A stretch of DNA of 64,000 bases from NCBI RefSeq assembly GCF_963678635.1, contig NC_087064.1, positions 47,785,346 through 47,849,345 of the forward strand. The letters are read 5' to 3'. Position numbers and translations under genes: made by a program. The notes beneath the pieces were generated by a model that saw only the letters and a program-made list of their open reading frames with translations, was not told the DNA's origin and made no database searches. Shown piece by piece: positions 23,901 through 35,574 of the stretch (its first letter is position 1; each line of letters starts with the position of its first letter). The stretch comes from Symsagittifera roscoffensis. Taxonomy: Eukaryota; Xenacoelomorpha; Acoela; Convolutidae.

Positions 23901-25110
23901 AAGGAAATGAGGAAACCATCGCATTTGATCATATATCTCTCTCGCTAATTGATGCAACTGGTTGAGAAACTTTTCATGCATTGATCAGAGCTGTCATAGT
24001 CAAAGAAGTAGGGCTGTGAGTTTCCGCAGTCAATTACAGCCAATGAGTATCCACAAGCTTCATGTTTTTGTACCACTCGGGTTGATGATTGCGAAGGATT
24101 ATCAGGGCAAGGTTGTACCAGTTTTAGAAAAGATTCAAAGTCGAAGTAAATCACAAGTGGTACGAACCACAAGGCCTGAAGGCTTTTGAACTCGTATTGG
24201 TTGGTACCTTTTTCTGCTGAAGGCATGACTACTAGGTCAGGCTCATGATCCCTACAAAACTGGATGTGTTGATCAAGAGCTTCTTCACTCCAGCTAATTT
24301 GAAAATAGTTTCTACATAAGCGCGTGCATGGGCGATGACTTTATCTTTGATTTCACCGATGAATTTTAGTAAATCGGTTGTAAGTACATAATGATGCCTT
24401 GCAGGCTCGTACAAGAGAAGTAAGTTCATGTCAAATATCTCATTTTCACTGTTGCTATCATTGTTCGGTCGTTTTGATATATAAATAGGCAACAAGTCTC
24501 TTTTTTGGTTGGTACTGGAACACAATTACCTGCATATCGTTGAGTTGTTCAAAATTTCCAATTGATGCGAAACTCATGGGCGAATCAAAGGTACCTAGGG
24601 CTTTGTGTGAACTTGCAGCAGAGTACGTGCCAAGTTGTGTTCGCGCAGCCGCTGGGTTTGCTTTTTGTTGATCAGTCAGAAGTAGGCCCATACCAGACTT
24701 GAGACTATAAGCAGCCGTAAAGCAAAGTTGGAAGCAATTATGATCGTGGTGATTTCTACTATTTATCAACTTTTGGGAATCTCGAATTCGAAAAGGCAAG
24801 TCAATAAAAGATGATCCACGGATTGGAGAAAACTTTGCAACATTAACAAAATCTTGAATTACGTGTTGCAAAACCCAACCGCTTTCATAAGACGCAAAAG
24901 TCTCCAAAACTACAAGCGTTTTACCGAACATTTCAAAAAACTCGTCATCTTCTAATCGAAAGCTCATCACTCGTTTCATGTCGGAGTTTGCATAAATGTC
25001 AATCCCCTCGTCGGGTTCTATATTAACAGAATCGATTATTGCTCTTGGTTTGATCCAACCCAAATTAGCACTGAACTGATTTTTTTAGGTCCTTCTGCAA
25101 CACGTTCCAT
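20966..25110 (-). pseudogene. Polinton family-B DNA polymerase, near full length, copy B
   Basis: Counterpart of 6103-10247 at offset 14863, with the same motif order, intron (21469-21913), frameshifts and stops. Substitutions noticed include changes near 23354, 23389 and 24197. Because the lesions are shared, PolB was already dead before the block was duplicated, unless the shared homopolymer shifts are sequencing errors. Confidence 0.87.
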
Positions 25111-25370
25111 TATGAGTTTTTGAATTTAATCTTTTTTGTTTTGCATAAATTGCAAAAGATCACTCGACTGATTTCATCCGTTGGTTGATTCTGGCCGATC
25201 ACGTATGTCTCAAGAACACCAAAAAAAAGCAGACTCAATTTTTTGAAGGCTTGTGCCGTTGATTTCAGCTCCACCAGCAGCACGCACATCAACCAGAGCA
25301 GCATCAGCAGCGGCACTTGTAGTAGCTAGGTCAGCAGAGGCAGCTCTCATAACAGGTAGAGCATGGGTTG

Positions 25371-25631
25371 TTAGCAAATGAGTTGATAAGTGTTTTGGCT
25401 AATGGAAGCACAAACACCTCCAAGTTGACCATGAGTTTGAAGAATATGTTTTAGTAATTTTGAAAGCATTTGAGTTGTGAATGAACACTTGTTGCATCGA
25501 TAAACAATCAGACCCTTTTCAACAAAATGCTTGTCACTCCCATGGCGACTTCTATTGCCATTGTTTGCATTTGAACGTTTTTTGAAATTTGTTAAGTAGA
25601 AGAAGTAGAGACGAGTGATCTCAACATATAA
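25371..25631 (-). CDS. C2H2 zinc-finger-like frame, copy B
   Basis: Counterpart of 10508-10768, with the same single CNKC...H-X4-H finger and no in-frame ATG. Confidence 0.38.
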   Translation of the reverse strand, partial: LYVEITRLYFFYLTNFKKRSNANNGNRSRHGSDKHFVEKGLIVYRCNKCSFTTQMLSKLLKHILQTHGQLGGVCASISQNTYQLIC

Positions 25632-25674
25632 TCATGTACAACAGAAAGTAGGAAAACATAACCGTTCATCTACC

Positions 25675-25808
25675 AATTAATTGTAGACAAAACGGTTCGT
25701 ATTTCGGTCGCGCAAATTTGAACTTTCTAACTGCAGACAAAACGGTTCGTAGTTAATTGCAGACAAAACAGTTCGTATTTCGGGCGCGCAAATTTGAACT
25801 AACTTTCC
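25675..25808. repeat. Short imperfect repeats, copy B
   Basis: Counterpart of 10812-10945. The three AGACAAAAC(G/A)GTTCGTA words are retained. Confidence 0.6.
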
Positions 25809-25932
25809 CGACAAAACTCAAATTATATTCAAATGGCATTATTGTACCTGCTGAAATACTATTGGTTGACATAGCTTGATTAACGTGAATTGCTTAAGCA
25901 ATCTTACTTAAGACGATCAAATTGAATTAAAA

Positions 25933-26262
25933 ATGACTGGATCAAAGATACGTGATAAGGAAAATGATTTCAAAACCGGCTACTTAGTTGTGAGTTTCAA
26001 ATTTCAAAATGTAGGTCACGAAGTACGGATTTTTTCGAAAATTCAAACCTTAACTGAGCATGTCTCACTACATGTACTGAGCATGTGGTCCTACATGGAA
26101 TGTCTGAACAAGCTAGTGATTTGTTTTTTGATTGAAAATGTCAAAAGACTTATTCAATTACAGATATATTCGTTAAGTCAGTTAATTGTAGTTTGCTATC
26201 AATTTTCTTTAAGGCTTCAACATTCACTAATTCGGTTTCTGAATATAATAAAATTTTTGTAA
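25933..26262 (+). CDS. Unrecognised 109-aa frame, copy B
   Basis: Counterpart of 11070-11399. One base change (Ile to Phe) was noticed. Coding status uncertain. Confidence 0.2.
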   Translation: MTGSKIRDKENDFKTGYLVVSFKFQNVGHEVRIFSKIQTLTEHVSLHVLSMWSYMECLNKLVICFLIENVKRLIQLQIYSLSQLIVVCYQFSLRLQHSLIRFLNIIKFL

Positions 26263-26548
26263 AACTCCGGAATTGAAAAAACTGTAAGACTGGAATCTAT
26301 CATCTGGGAACTGTCATCAAAACTACCTTAAAGGTTTTATGGAGGAGTAAGGTTATTAGTGTTTTCCTCCAAACTAATGGGAAATCATTTAAAAAAAAAA
26401 CTTAATAATTAAAATTATGAAAAAAGTATTTGAGGGTCTTTGCCTTAGGTGTTCAACTAACTAACATTTTTCCAGTTGAAACATCCAATGTTCTTTACTT
26501 GTAAACAAAAAGGCTATTAAAAGGCTATTTTTTTTGTAATTGAAGAGT

Positions 26549-27968
26549 TGATCTTCACGAAAAATTGCGTTACAATTTCTGAACCTTATCTAAAAAGTGC
26601 GTGAGAGCAGCAAAATGAAGGGTCGCAAGCCTGTTTCGGACCTTGTAACAAAAAGTTAGAAAATTGGCATGGGATGAGGTCTTTTCAAAAAGTCATGTCT
26701 GTATCTCTTCAATGGACGGTCTGAACATAGTCGTGCGACATATCAAAATGCTTCTATCAACCAGTTCATCACTTTTGTACAAAAGTCTAAGTACTGTAGA
26801 ACCTCAAGTTTACGAGACAATTTTTCAGACTTTTTCAGAGGTTTGAAAATTTAAAGTTGTTTTGTATTTTGATTAACGACTCGTCCAACAATCGCTTACA
26901 AAATGGTTCATTATGTTCTCCTTTTCCTAGCAACTTGACGAGTGAAGCATTAGGAGGCAGAAAAATTTAATCTACAATATATTTATACATAAAAACACAA
27001 ATTAAAGCTATTAAACATCAATCTGAGTTTCAAGTTTAAACCTTCATACACAATAAAAACCAAATGAAAATCAAGCAAACGCAACCACATTTCCAATGTT
27101 AAAAAAGATCTAAATACTCCTGAGCTTTTCTTAGTGTTGTTAGCTTTCGCTTTTTCTTTGCTGCAAGGCATAGAGAAGGAGTCAAGTTTTTCATGTGATT
27201 ACTCACTGTCGCTTCGGGGGTGCGCGTTGGAGTTACAGATTCTGGCTATTTCTTTTGTGGTCGAAGTGTTGATCTCCACAAAAAATTGCTTTACGGTATC
27301 TGAAACCTTGCTAAAAGGAGCGTAGCTCGGTGAGAGCAGCAATATGAGTGGTCGGAAGCCTATATTCGGACTTTGTAACAAAAAACTAAAAAATTGGCAT
27401 GAGACGAGGCTTTTTCAAAACGTCAAGTAAGTATCTCTTCAATGGACAGTCTGAACATAGTCGTGTGACATATCAGAATGCTTCTCTCAACCAGTTCATC
27501 ACTTTTGTACAGAAGTCAAAAGACTGTAGGACCTCAAGTTTACGAGATAAATCTTCAGACTTTTTTCAGAGGTTTGAACATTTCAAGTTTTTTTTGTATT
27601 TTGATTAATGACTTGTCCATCAATCGCTTACAAAATGGTTCATTATGCTCTCCTTTTCCTAGCAACTTGACGAGTGAAGCATTAGGAGGCAGAGAATTTT
27701 AATTTTCAAATTGTTCATACATAAAAACATCAAACGAAAGCTATTAAATATCAATCTGAATTTCAAGTTTAAACCTTCAAACACAATAAAAACCAAAAGA
27801 AAATCAAACAAACGCAATCAAAGTGTCAAAGTTAAATAATATCTAAATACTCTTTTTTAGTGTTGTTAGCTTTCGCTTTTTCTTTGGTGCAAGGCATAGA
27901 GAACGAGTCAAGTTTTCCATGTGAATACTTACTGTCGCTTTGAGGGTGCGCGTTGGAGTTGAAGATTC
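26549..27968. repeat. Direct tandem repeat, about 730-bp units, copy B
   Basis: Counterpart of 11686-13105. Confidence 0.75.
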
Positions 27969-28246
27969 TGTTTCATCAAGCCATGGTGACATTGTAGGAG
28001 AGGGATCAGTTTTCGGAGTAACTAACAATGGTGACTCAATCTGTTCCATTCCCCATAAATGATCAAAAAATTCAATTTCTTCAAAGCATTGTAACTGGTT
28101 TTCACACATCGGAGTAACTTCACAATCGTATTTATACAATTTTTTTTTTCTGGTTTTGATAAAGTTGGAAAATCAATCTGAAGAGCAAGAGGCTCGTCAG
28201 GATCCGCATATTTACCAGAATTTGTGAGGTAGCTCAAATACTTCAT
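27843..28246 (-). pseudogene. Small protein with SV40-type nuclear localisation signal, copy B
   Basis: Counterpart of 12980-13382 with the same APKKKRKL signal. The T-run near 28140 is ten long here, giving a different frame break from copy A. Neither length restores the frame. Confidence 0.55.
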
Positions 28247-28740
28247 GTTCAGTTCTTCGTCTTCCTTTGAAATTTTTAAGGAAAGCTTACTGATTAAATG
28301 TTAGAAAATTTTATTTGGAAACTTAATGTGATTTATACAAGTCCATTCATCAGAGTTGATACTTTTTTTTTCGTTAATTTTACAATAGAATTACTGTAAA
28401 CGGTTTCATTAAAAATGGTTTTTTCGTGATTGGAATATCCGGCAATAATAAAACAATGCATTTTTTGAAGAAAATTCAGAAGGAAACAGTAAACGTAACG
28501 CCGAAAAAAAAATGAAATGAATTGTGAAAATTCCTCAGGAGATTAAAATAAGGATTGGTCTTCTAAAACTGGAAACATTAGGACCTCCTATGTAGTTTCT
28601 TATCAGTATACCTGTTAAATTTGTTATAACTGAAAAAGTTCCTAATTTATCTACTTTCAAAAATTATGCTTTAGAAAGCCACTTAAATCTGAGTTTTGAC
28701 CTTTTTCGGTTGAAATTGAAAAAAAAATCCCTACCATGTA

Positions 28741-29340
28741 ATGATTCAAGTAGATTCAGAGAAACAATTAAACCAACTTTTTCCTTACCAAAAATGTTTC
28801 AGTGTTCCTTGTATTTTCACTTGCTTCAAATACTTAGTTTTTCCTGCTAATGATGTCAAGGGAATTGGTGAGTTATTTGACAAGCCTAAGCTAGCTCTCA
28901 CTTATTCAGCACAACCTGTTGCAGCCAATGTCGATTTTTTAGACTTCACTGCAATCAAAAACCGTTTACCCAGTTTATTGTTTTCTGCAACATCAACTAA
29001 CAAACAAACTTCACCAAATCAAAACGTCTGCAAAAAGTCTCCTGCATTTGGGGGACAGAATTGAATTAATAATACAAATACGCCTGCTGCATCATCGACG
29101 TCAAACAAATCCGCAAGAATTTCGACTGCATTTTCAAAGAAACACACAGAGAGCAGACATGTTCAAACAGATGAGATGAATACAGAAACTTTGAAAAAAT
29201 TAGAAAGTTTAAATAATGGACCTCATTCTACCGCGTTTTGTAAAATAATGGATATTTTAACAAGTGGATATAAAAAACTTGATGTAGATAAAGATGTTTT
29301 ACTTGTGAAAATTATTGATGAAGAGATTGTCAGTTTTTAA
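28741..29340 (+). pseudogene. Unrecognised Polinton frame with one in-frame TGA, copy B
   Basis: Counterpart of 13877-14476. The TGA is at 29062-29064, and the frame is otherwise continuous to TAA at 29338-29340. Confidence 0.45.
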
Positions 29341-29369
29341 TTGATACTCTTCATTTCACCTTTTTTGTT

Positions 29370-29684
29370 ATGCTGAGTTCAGTAGACATAATTTCAAATT
29401 TCGATTTGAAACTTATTCATGAATTTTTTAACTACATAAGAACTCAGTATCCAGACAAAACAGTCAAATTCCAGTATTTTTCAGCCACTTGTTTGTATTT
29501 GAATGCTGATATTAATTCGGATTTTGTTTTGAAAAACAGGTCATATGGTGGTTTAATTGGAATAGACAATTCGTTGCTCGACAAAAACTTGAAAAAAATC
29601 AAATTTCTTAGATTATATGTAATATTGCATGACGCATCAAGATATTTGCAAGAAAAAAGTCATACCGGACCTGGGTACACATAA
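29370..29684 (+). pseudogene. Unrecognised Polinton-type protein, truncated, copy B
   Basis: Counterpart of 14506-14919. A base change makes TAA after residue 104, and the remaining codons are still present downstream. Confidence 0.42.
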
Positions 29685-30145
29685 CTTTTGCCTTGTCCAA
29701 TAATAAGTTGTTATCTAGGTGTTACGTTTTGGTTCTTTCTTGAAGCATTCAAACCAAAGTTGTTTCATTTGTTGGAATGTTGAGTGCAAGTCATGCTAAC
29801 CCAAAGAAAGAAAACTAAAAAAATTGTTTTTCAATCGTCCCAATATTTCAGATTTTGAGAGATTTAAATGCCGCAAGAAACCTTTCATAATCAAGGAACT
29901 TTCTATTTGCTCTGCTAATAAAATTGATACAATCATTTTCTGCACCGCTTCCATTCAATACTTCATCAAAACAAGAGAAAAAAGCTTAAAATTGGGTATC
30001 TGATTTTCTGCATGGGCTTCCTTGAGACAAAGGTGAAAACCCTTACTCATACTTGGAACAAATTTGTGACAGCATTCGCTTGAGAAACCCAAACTCCCAA
30101 TTTTTTGCTAAAGGTACAAAATAATCAGTTTTATTAGCTGACTAT

Positions 30146-30853
30146 TTGAAATTACCCTTAACCAAATTAGAAGATATTGGCTGCCCAAAGAATAAACAGA
30201 TATTGGGTCAAGAAAAACATATTTGCAAGCGACATTCTCTTTTACTTCCCTCGCATCAATTATTAAAGTATTGTAACCGTAGGAAATCCAAATTTTTTTC
30301 GATTGGATACAAAATGAACTGTCCAATGATGCAAACAACCTTATCTCCAAATTTGGTTATTTACGCTTCGATGACTGATCAGAGTCCTGAAATTACTCTA
30401 ACATCAAGAACTATAATTACTCTTACGCGGACAGGCATATTAGAATGTCGAGGAGAAACTCTCCTACAAAAATTTGAGCAAATTACATTGAACGATATCG
30501 AAATTGATAATTTACGAAAACTCTTTACAATTCTTGACCACTTTCACCCGTACAATGTCCAGACTCCAGGAACTTTGACAGTCAATTCAATTGTCCAATC
30601 TCAACCTGGAAGGGCTGTAATCTCAGCTGGCAGAGAGAAGACAAATCCATTTACGTGACCAACAGCTTCCAGCTGAACTGAAAGAGTTAGTTAAAACTGA
30701 TAACGTTGAGGAACTATATTTAGTTCAAGCCACTCTCAGAGTTCCTGCTCATTTAGCCTTAAAATTCAAATATAATTGTAATCATGACAAGTTCACGAAA
30801 TATGAATTTTTCTTCCTTGAACGAGGAGTTTGTTTGCCTGTTGAAGCAAAATA
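30146..30853 (+). pseudogene. Unrecognised Polinton protein, about 235 codons with one frameshift
   Basis: The frame starts MKLPLTKLEDIG, stays open to 30658, then shifts near 30635. It continues with AELKELVKTDNVEELYL to a TAA at about 30853. The composition is even, without repeats or membrane segments. It lies just upstream of the membrane protein and ATPase, where Polintons usually carry virion genes. I do not recognise a capsid fold by eye. The duplicated block ends inside it at 30405. Confidence 0.45.
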
Positions 30854-30950
30854 AAAAAGCACAGGTGTAAAAAGCTTTGTGAATATTTTAAAATATACTT
30901 ATTGATTGTTTTCATTTCCATTTGATCTTGTGTGATAACTAGTTGATATC

Positions 30951-31269
30951 ATGTCGGGTTTGAAAATTCAAAATTTCAAAAAAAAGTGTGCCACAAGAAA
31001 ACACACAAAATGTGAATTTAACAAGTGAGAATTTACCAAAAGATTTATTGCGCGAAATCAGAACCGGAAAAATAGAAAAAATTATTCGGATAGTTCTCAC
31101 AGACAAAAGCATAGCAAGATATATAATAAAATACATACCAAATGCCAACAGGTCAGAGAGAAAAAAAGGCGATTGGTATGCAGTTGTATATATCAACCTT
31201 GATACAAATAAGCAAAAAAAGTCTTCTAGTAAACATGGAAAAAGTGGAAACCACTGTCGAGAACAATGA
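30951..31269 (+). pseudogene. Small basic Polinton protein, frameshifted in a poly-A run
   Basis: ATG at 30951 (MSGLKIQNF), with a frame shift in the A-run near 30985. It is then open from 30988 to 31269 with SENLPKDLLREIRTGKIEK and a Lys/Ser-rich C-terminus. It has about 105 codons. No known domain. Its last bases overlap the start of the next gene (ATG 31266), a compact arrangement typical of virus-like elements. Confidence 0.42.
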
Positions 31270-31523
31270 TCACGACTTCAAAAGACATTGGTGGTGTCGA
31301 AAAGTCTTTATCTCACGGAAACATATCAAGGAAATTTTATAATTCTGTTTTTCTTCCGTCTGCAGAAGTTGTCTTCTTCATACAAGTCTGTTTTATTTTC
31401 ATTCTGCTATCTTTATCTATTTCAAAATTGTCTTTTTACAACCTAAGTTGTGACGAGACTGCCATTTGGCTTTCAATACTATTCAGTACAGTTGGTTACA
31501 TGTTACCCAATCCAAAGTTATGA
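31266..31523 (+). CDS. Small two-pass membrane protein of Polinton type
   Basis: 85 residues. A short polar N-terminus is followed by a strong hydrophobic segment (residues about 33-53) and a second one (about 66-78), ending GYMLPNPKL. Short hydrophobic proteins with a C-terminal GYLLPNP-like motif are, to my recollection, common next to the ATPase in Polintons. Its stop overlaps the ATPase ATG as ATGA (31520-31523). It is one of the few frames here without a visible lesion. A membrane role in the virion or in assembly is inference. Confidence 0.55.
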   Translation: MITTSKDIGGVEKSLSHGNISRKFYNSVFLPSAEVVFFIQVCFIFILLSLSISKLSFYNLSCDETAIWLSILFSTVGYMLPNPKL

Positions 31524-31677
31524 TAATGAATAAGATCATTTCAACAAAAGATCGTCTGTTTACGTCCATTTCAGGTCCCTCGAGATCTGGCAAAATTGAT
31601 TTAATTTTTCAAATGCTTCACAGCAGTACATTCTATCCATCGTAAAACAAAATGTTTTATTTTTTTTCGTCATGATC
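31520..31677 (+). pseudogene. Polinton packaging ATPase, N-terminal fragment
   Basis: FtsK/HerA-type genome-packaging ATPases of Polintons carry a P-loop near the start. Here GPSRSGKI is visible about 20 residues in, with Ile where Thr/Ser is needed for Walker A. An in-frame TAA follows near 31641, with a frameshift in a T-run near 31665. At 31678 the gene is interrupted by an LTR. The remainder of the gene is at 61660-62167, with a duplicate at 32591-33098. Confidence 0.7.
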
Positions 31678-32590
31678 TGTGCCATTCTGCCAGATGACAC
31701 AGCACAACCTTCCCGCGACAGAAAAAAAAGTGACTAAAGGCCTTATGAACAAAAAAGTGTTGCGACGGAGGGTCAGAATGTTCTAGAATTTTTATTTTTA
31801 AAATTTCGATCGGAAGAAGAACATTTCTGAGAAATAGAAAAAAGACGGCCATTTTGAATGAAAAGACGAAAATCAGAACCACGATAGAGATTGTGAAGAA
31901 CAGTCGTGCAAGAAAATTACGAAGCCTCTTATCGTGGCAATAACACACGATAAGAACCTTAGCGACGGATATTTGTGGAGACGGAGGCTTCAGTGGGGGG
32001 AAGAGAAATACCACGGAACCCTCCCGGGACACGAAATATAGGAGATAAGAGTGTTATCTCAAGAAAATCACGGGAGCGGAGGCTTGGTCCCCCAGAGACT
32101 GTCTATGTGAAGGGACTGTATAAACTAACTTCAACAGTTGCTGTAATGTCCTAGATCTTAATTAACACCGTTATCATTTAATATTTCAGAGCTGGAGTAG
32201 ATAGAAAAAGGAAAGGGTCAATCCATCTCTAATGGATTTAATATAAAACTGTCACACGAAAACATATAAAAATAGGTTGTTCGAGCCGTGTTTTTAATGA
32301 CAATCACGTAGTCTGAGGATCCGAGACTCAGCTATGTGGTTGTGTTCGCATATAAACGAAAGCTGATCAAAAGTCGTTTGACTGATGGCCTAAAAATGGT
32401 AACTTTTTACTTTGCCCTAGACAGACCAGAAAATCAACTGGCAAGGTCGAGACGGTGAAAAACGAGTAGAATTAAGGTAACTGACGCCTGCCAGTCGTTA
32501 ATAGGTACTTTTTCTACGCTCCGTCGCTGTGTGATATTTAGGCGAATGTTACAATCAATCCAAATAACGTTCCTTTGTTTCTCACAACAA
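31678..32590 (+). repeat. 5-prime LTR of the gypsy element
   Basis: Begins TGTGCC after Polinton sequence. Contains a TATAAA-like word near 32118. The 3-prime edge is placed only approximately, where ATPase coding sequence resumes (near 32590, after a CA). The second copy is at 60748-61659 and differs by one A in an A-run (about 31740) and one substitution (about 32290). Confidence 0.65.
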
Positions 32591-33098
32591 ATTTGATATT
32601 GATTTTATGAAATTGTCCAGCTTTGAAATTGTTAATAACTTACGGGATACTATGAGTGTCTCTGATGATACCTGTGAAGAAAATTTTAAGGAAAAAGATT
32701 TTGTTAAATTAGCTACAGCAGGCCGACATATAAATGTTTATGTTATTTATGTCAAGCACAATATATTTCAGCAAAGTAAGCAATCACGTACCAAAGGTTT
32801 CGATACAACTCAGTTAGTTTTGTTCAAATCACCTCGAAGACATTAAACAAATTAATTATTACGGCAGACAATTGAATAACGCAAAATTCCCCCGTCATGC
32901 GTATCAGTTAGCAACGAAAGAAGATTTTGTCATCTGTTGATAGATTCGAATCCAAAAACTTCAGAATGTCTTCGTTTTTTGTCAAACAAAGTCCCATCAT
33001 CGCCAACTATTTCCTATATACCATCCTCAAAGGCAGTTATCACATCTCTTGAATATAAAAGAGAAAGAATAATGTATATTGAAGCAAATGCTCAATAG
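32591..33098 (+). pseudogene. Duplicate of the Polinton ATPase C-terminal part
   Basis: It contains SSFEIVNNLRD, a degraded Walker-B-like DDTCEE, GRHINVYVIYVKHN and KAVITSLEYKRERIMY, ending TAG at 33098. It is the same segment that follows the right-hand LTR at 61660-62167. It is displaced here between the LTR and the retrotransposon leader, where a primer-binding site should lie. The shared block ends abruptly at 33249. Confidence 0.72.
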
Positions 33099-33275
33099 TC
33101 AACATTGTAGATCAATTTTGAGAAGAGCTGAATAAATTTTATTAGATTTCGCGATTGTTTTGTAAATGTTTTTCTGTGACATGTTCCAGCTAACAAAAGT
33201 TTCATCGAGAGTAAAAAAGTACAATTTGAAAACATTGTTGACCCTAAGTATGATCATGATCAGCAAGCGTTTCAG

Positions 33276-35345
33276 CGACGAACCCTCCGCTTCGGGCGTA
33301 TGCCCGAGTTAGAGGTCTTAATGACCGTTATTGTACTAGGGGGAAGGTGCGTACCCTCCGTCTAGTACAATTTAGCTTTTTAACTTAGTTAACACCGAAA
33401 ATTCCGGGGGCCGGAGGGTTAGGTGGGAAGTCATGAACCCGCTTGTCCCGAGGTCCCGGGACCAAAAACAACCAAAGATAAAGCGTAAAACCAAACAAAA
33501 ACAGTGTATAACCAAGAAAAAGCCAAAAACATAATTATTTAAAAACAAAAAAGTACAAAAAACAGTAAAAAATCCAAAAAAGACCAAAAACAGTAAAAAA
33601 CATAAAGTGACAGTTTATATGTTATTTCCGGACGAGATGTGATCTGACCTTCCTATTTGTTGTTGTTTCAGATTGATTTATATCGTTTCTGATAGAAAGA
33701 TTGTGTGTTTTGGCGAAGGGTTGGATACCCTCCCTCGAGTGTAATTTGAGTGTTTAAGCAAGTTAATGGTGATTTTGCCGGTGGCCGGAGGGTAGTGTGG
33801 CAAGCTGATCAGCGTGTTCCACACTCAACAGGGACATCAAGGACAACATCCGCAACGACTGTTGGGTATCGTTGAAGCAATTTTAGTATCGTTCGGGTAC
33901 TATTTCATTAAAACTTAAGTGGTGGGGGGCACGATTGGCGCGGTCCGATTGTACCCTCCATCGATTACAAATTTCCGAGTTAAGGGTCTTAATTCGGATA
34001 TTTTGGTGCAAAGGAGGGTATAGTACTATTCATTAACGACTATTAATAGATTATTATCCTTATTATATATTACTTATCTCCTCAATTAGATCCAAAAAAC
34101 ACCCAATTTTGTCGAAAATCATCGATTTTCGATCAAACTGTAGACCCCCAAATTTTTGGATATCCGAGCTTTTCCGAACAACAAAAAGCTTTTATATAGG
34201 GAGTAGCTACGTAGTTCGATCCCCCTAACTAAAGAAACCGCGTGAGAAAAGACTCAGTAGAAGTTGGAAAAAACCAAAATTTTTCGGTCAAAATTTCGAT
34301 AATTTTTTGAATTTTGTCAATCTGTTTTGGGGATCGAGTTTTTGAGTTTTTAGAGTTAGAGCAATAAAATTTTTTGCGTTAGGAGCGTGCTAGCACAACA
34401 TGCTCGGTTACTAGAGAAATTTTTGGGTAACCCTCCGAGTAGCTCCGTGGATAGAGCTAACGACTTAAGGTTTGGAAAAGGAAGGAATTGGAGGGTCCAA
34501 ATTTGATAGTTTTTGGCCAAATTTTTGTTTCTAAACCAATTTTGGTCCGGTTTTTTGCCTTATTCCAGTGCCGTGCAGGGCTACTACGCTCATTTCAAGT
34601 ATTTTTAGGCACTTTCGACCGGAATTGCGAGAAAAGTCTTTCAGATCCTATACAGGTGGTGAAAAAGGCCATTTTGACGAACGCGTTTTTGGCGATTTCT
34701 CAAAGACTAGTGATCTGATCGGGATAATTTTGGTACCATAAGTCGACGTTTTTGACCACTTTTCCGAATCACAACCGTTTTTGGGTTGATTATTTCGGAA
34801 AAGAAAAAATTTTTTAGAATTTGTTGGTTCGGAGGGTCCAAATCACGGGCAACCCTCCGAGCGGCAGAAAATTTTATCAAAACATCTTTTTATTCAACTG
34901 GGAAGGTTGACCGTGTCAGCCAAACTAGTTTTAAGTCAGGTAGACCGCTTTCAGAGGCTTTACTGCGGTGATATAACCCTTTTTCTTGATTTTGGGGGAA
35001 CCCTCCGAAGTGACCCTCCGGAGTCAGCTAAACCCTTTAGCAACCCTCCTTAGTGGAAAATTTCCACGAGATCACCCTAAGAAGTTATAACAGCTCCCCT
35101 TAGAGCTCTTACCTTGTTTTGACGCTTTTTGAAGCTACTAGGAGAACCTTCTAAGCGAGATCAAAAAATTTGAAAATTTTGGAGGTACCCTCCGAAGTAA
35201 CCCTCCGGAGCATATTAAGCATCTTATTGACCCTCCTTAGTAAATTTAGGGGGACCCTCCGAAGTAACTTGGGTGATTAAGGTACCCTCCGAAGTAACTT
35301 GGGTGATCAAGGTACCCTCCGAGGTAACCCTCCGGAGTGTCTTAA
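33276..35345 (+). repeat. Array of accctccg / cggagggt motifs
   Basis: ACCCTCC(G) occurs at about 33282, 33354, 33730, 33956, 34432, 34853, 34999-35020, 35043, 35187-35205, 35232, 35256, 35284 and 35313-35330. Its complement GGAGGGT occurs at about 33414, 33789, 34014, 34491 and 34831. The three segments around 33340-33440, 33715-33800 and 33940-34020 also resemble each other between the two motif forms, so they are diverged repeat units able to form stems. A 29-bp unit (ACCCTCCGAAGTAACTTGGGTGAT...) is tandemly repeated at 35255-35313. Confidence 0.75.
33331..33371 (+). other. Perfect 9-bp inverted repeat with CCCTCC loop
   Basis: TTGTACTAG and CTAGTACAA flank a GGGGG...CCCTCC segment that extends the pairing, making a strong predicted hairpin in the leader RNA. 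Confidence 0.55.
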
Positions 35346-35574
35346 ACCTTCTAACGATCTTCCTTGTTAGAGACTTGAGTAAAATTTCTGTGGCAATTTG
35401 GGAAACGGAAAATATCCATTTAATTAAGATCATATTAGGATATTAGGCGTGCTTATCAGGATCATAAGAACCGATTCTGACCCGGAAATTCGTGATCAAC
35501 TTTGGATTCTACATTGGGTGTATCAGAAGTGCCCGAACAAAGAAATTTTTTTTTGATTGTGATTTTGGTTGTGT

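Larger units (their letters stand above)
15542..30405. repeat. 14.86-kb tandem block, copy B (Polinton left part)
   Basis: Copy B of the duplication. It starts inside the PolB acidic tail (matching 1092) and ends at 30405, where the sequence continues into unduplicated Polinton DNA. Copy B holds the second PolB module undeleted (17688-19345), whereas copy A has lost about 410 bases there. Copy B is contiguous with the right arm of the Polinton at 30406 and beyond, so it is the natural end of the element. Copy A is interrupted at its right edge. Confidence 0.93.

Noticed and set aside
31670-32032. Minus-strand 120-aa frame in the LTR (also at 60703-61101)
   Set aside because: It lies wholly in LTR sequence, is Phe/Leu-rich, and has no domain. 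Most likely a chance frame.
33200-33280. Canonical gypsy primer-binding site after the left repeat edge
   Set aside because: No TGG-starting tRNA-complementary stretch next to 33249. The region is rearranged and the site could not be placed.
35139-35345. CRISPR-like array from the CCCTCCG repeats
   Set aside because: Repeat and spacer lengths are irregular and the context is a retrotransposon leader in a eukaryote.
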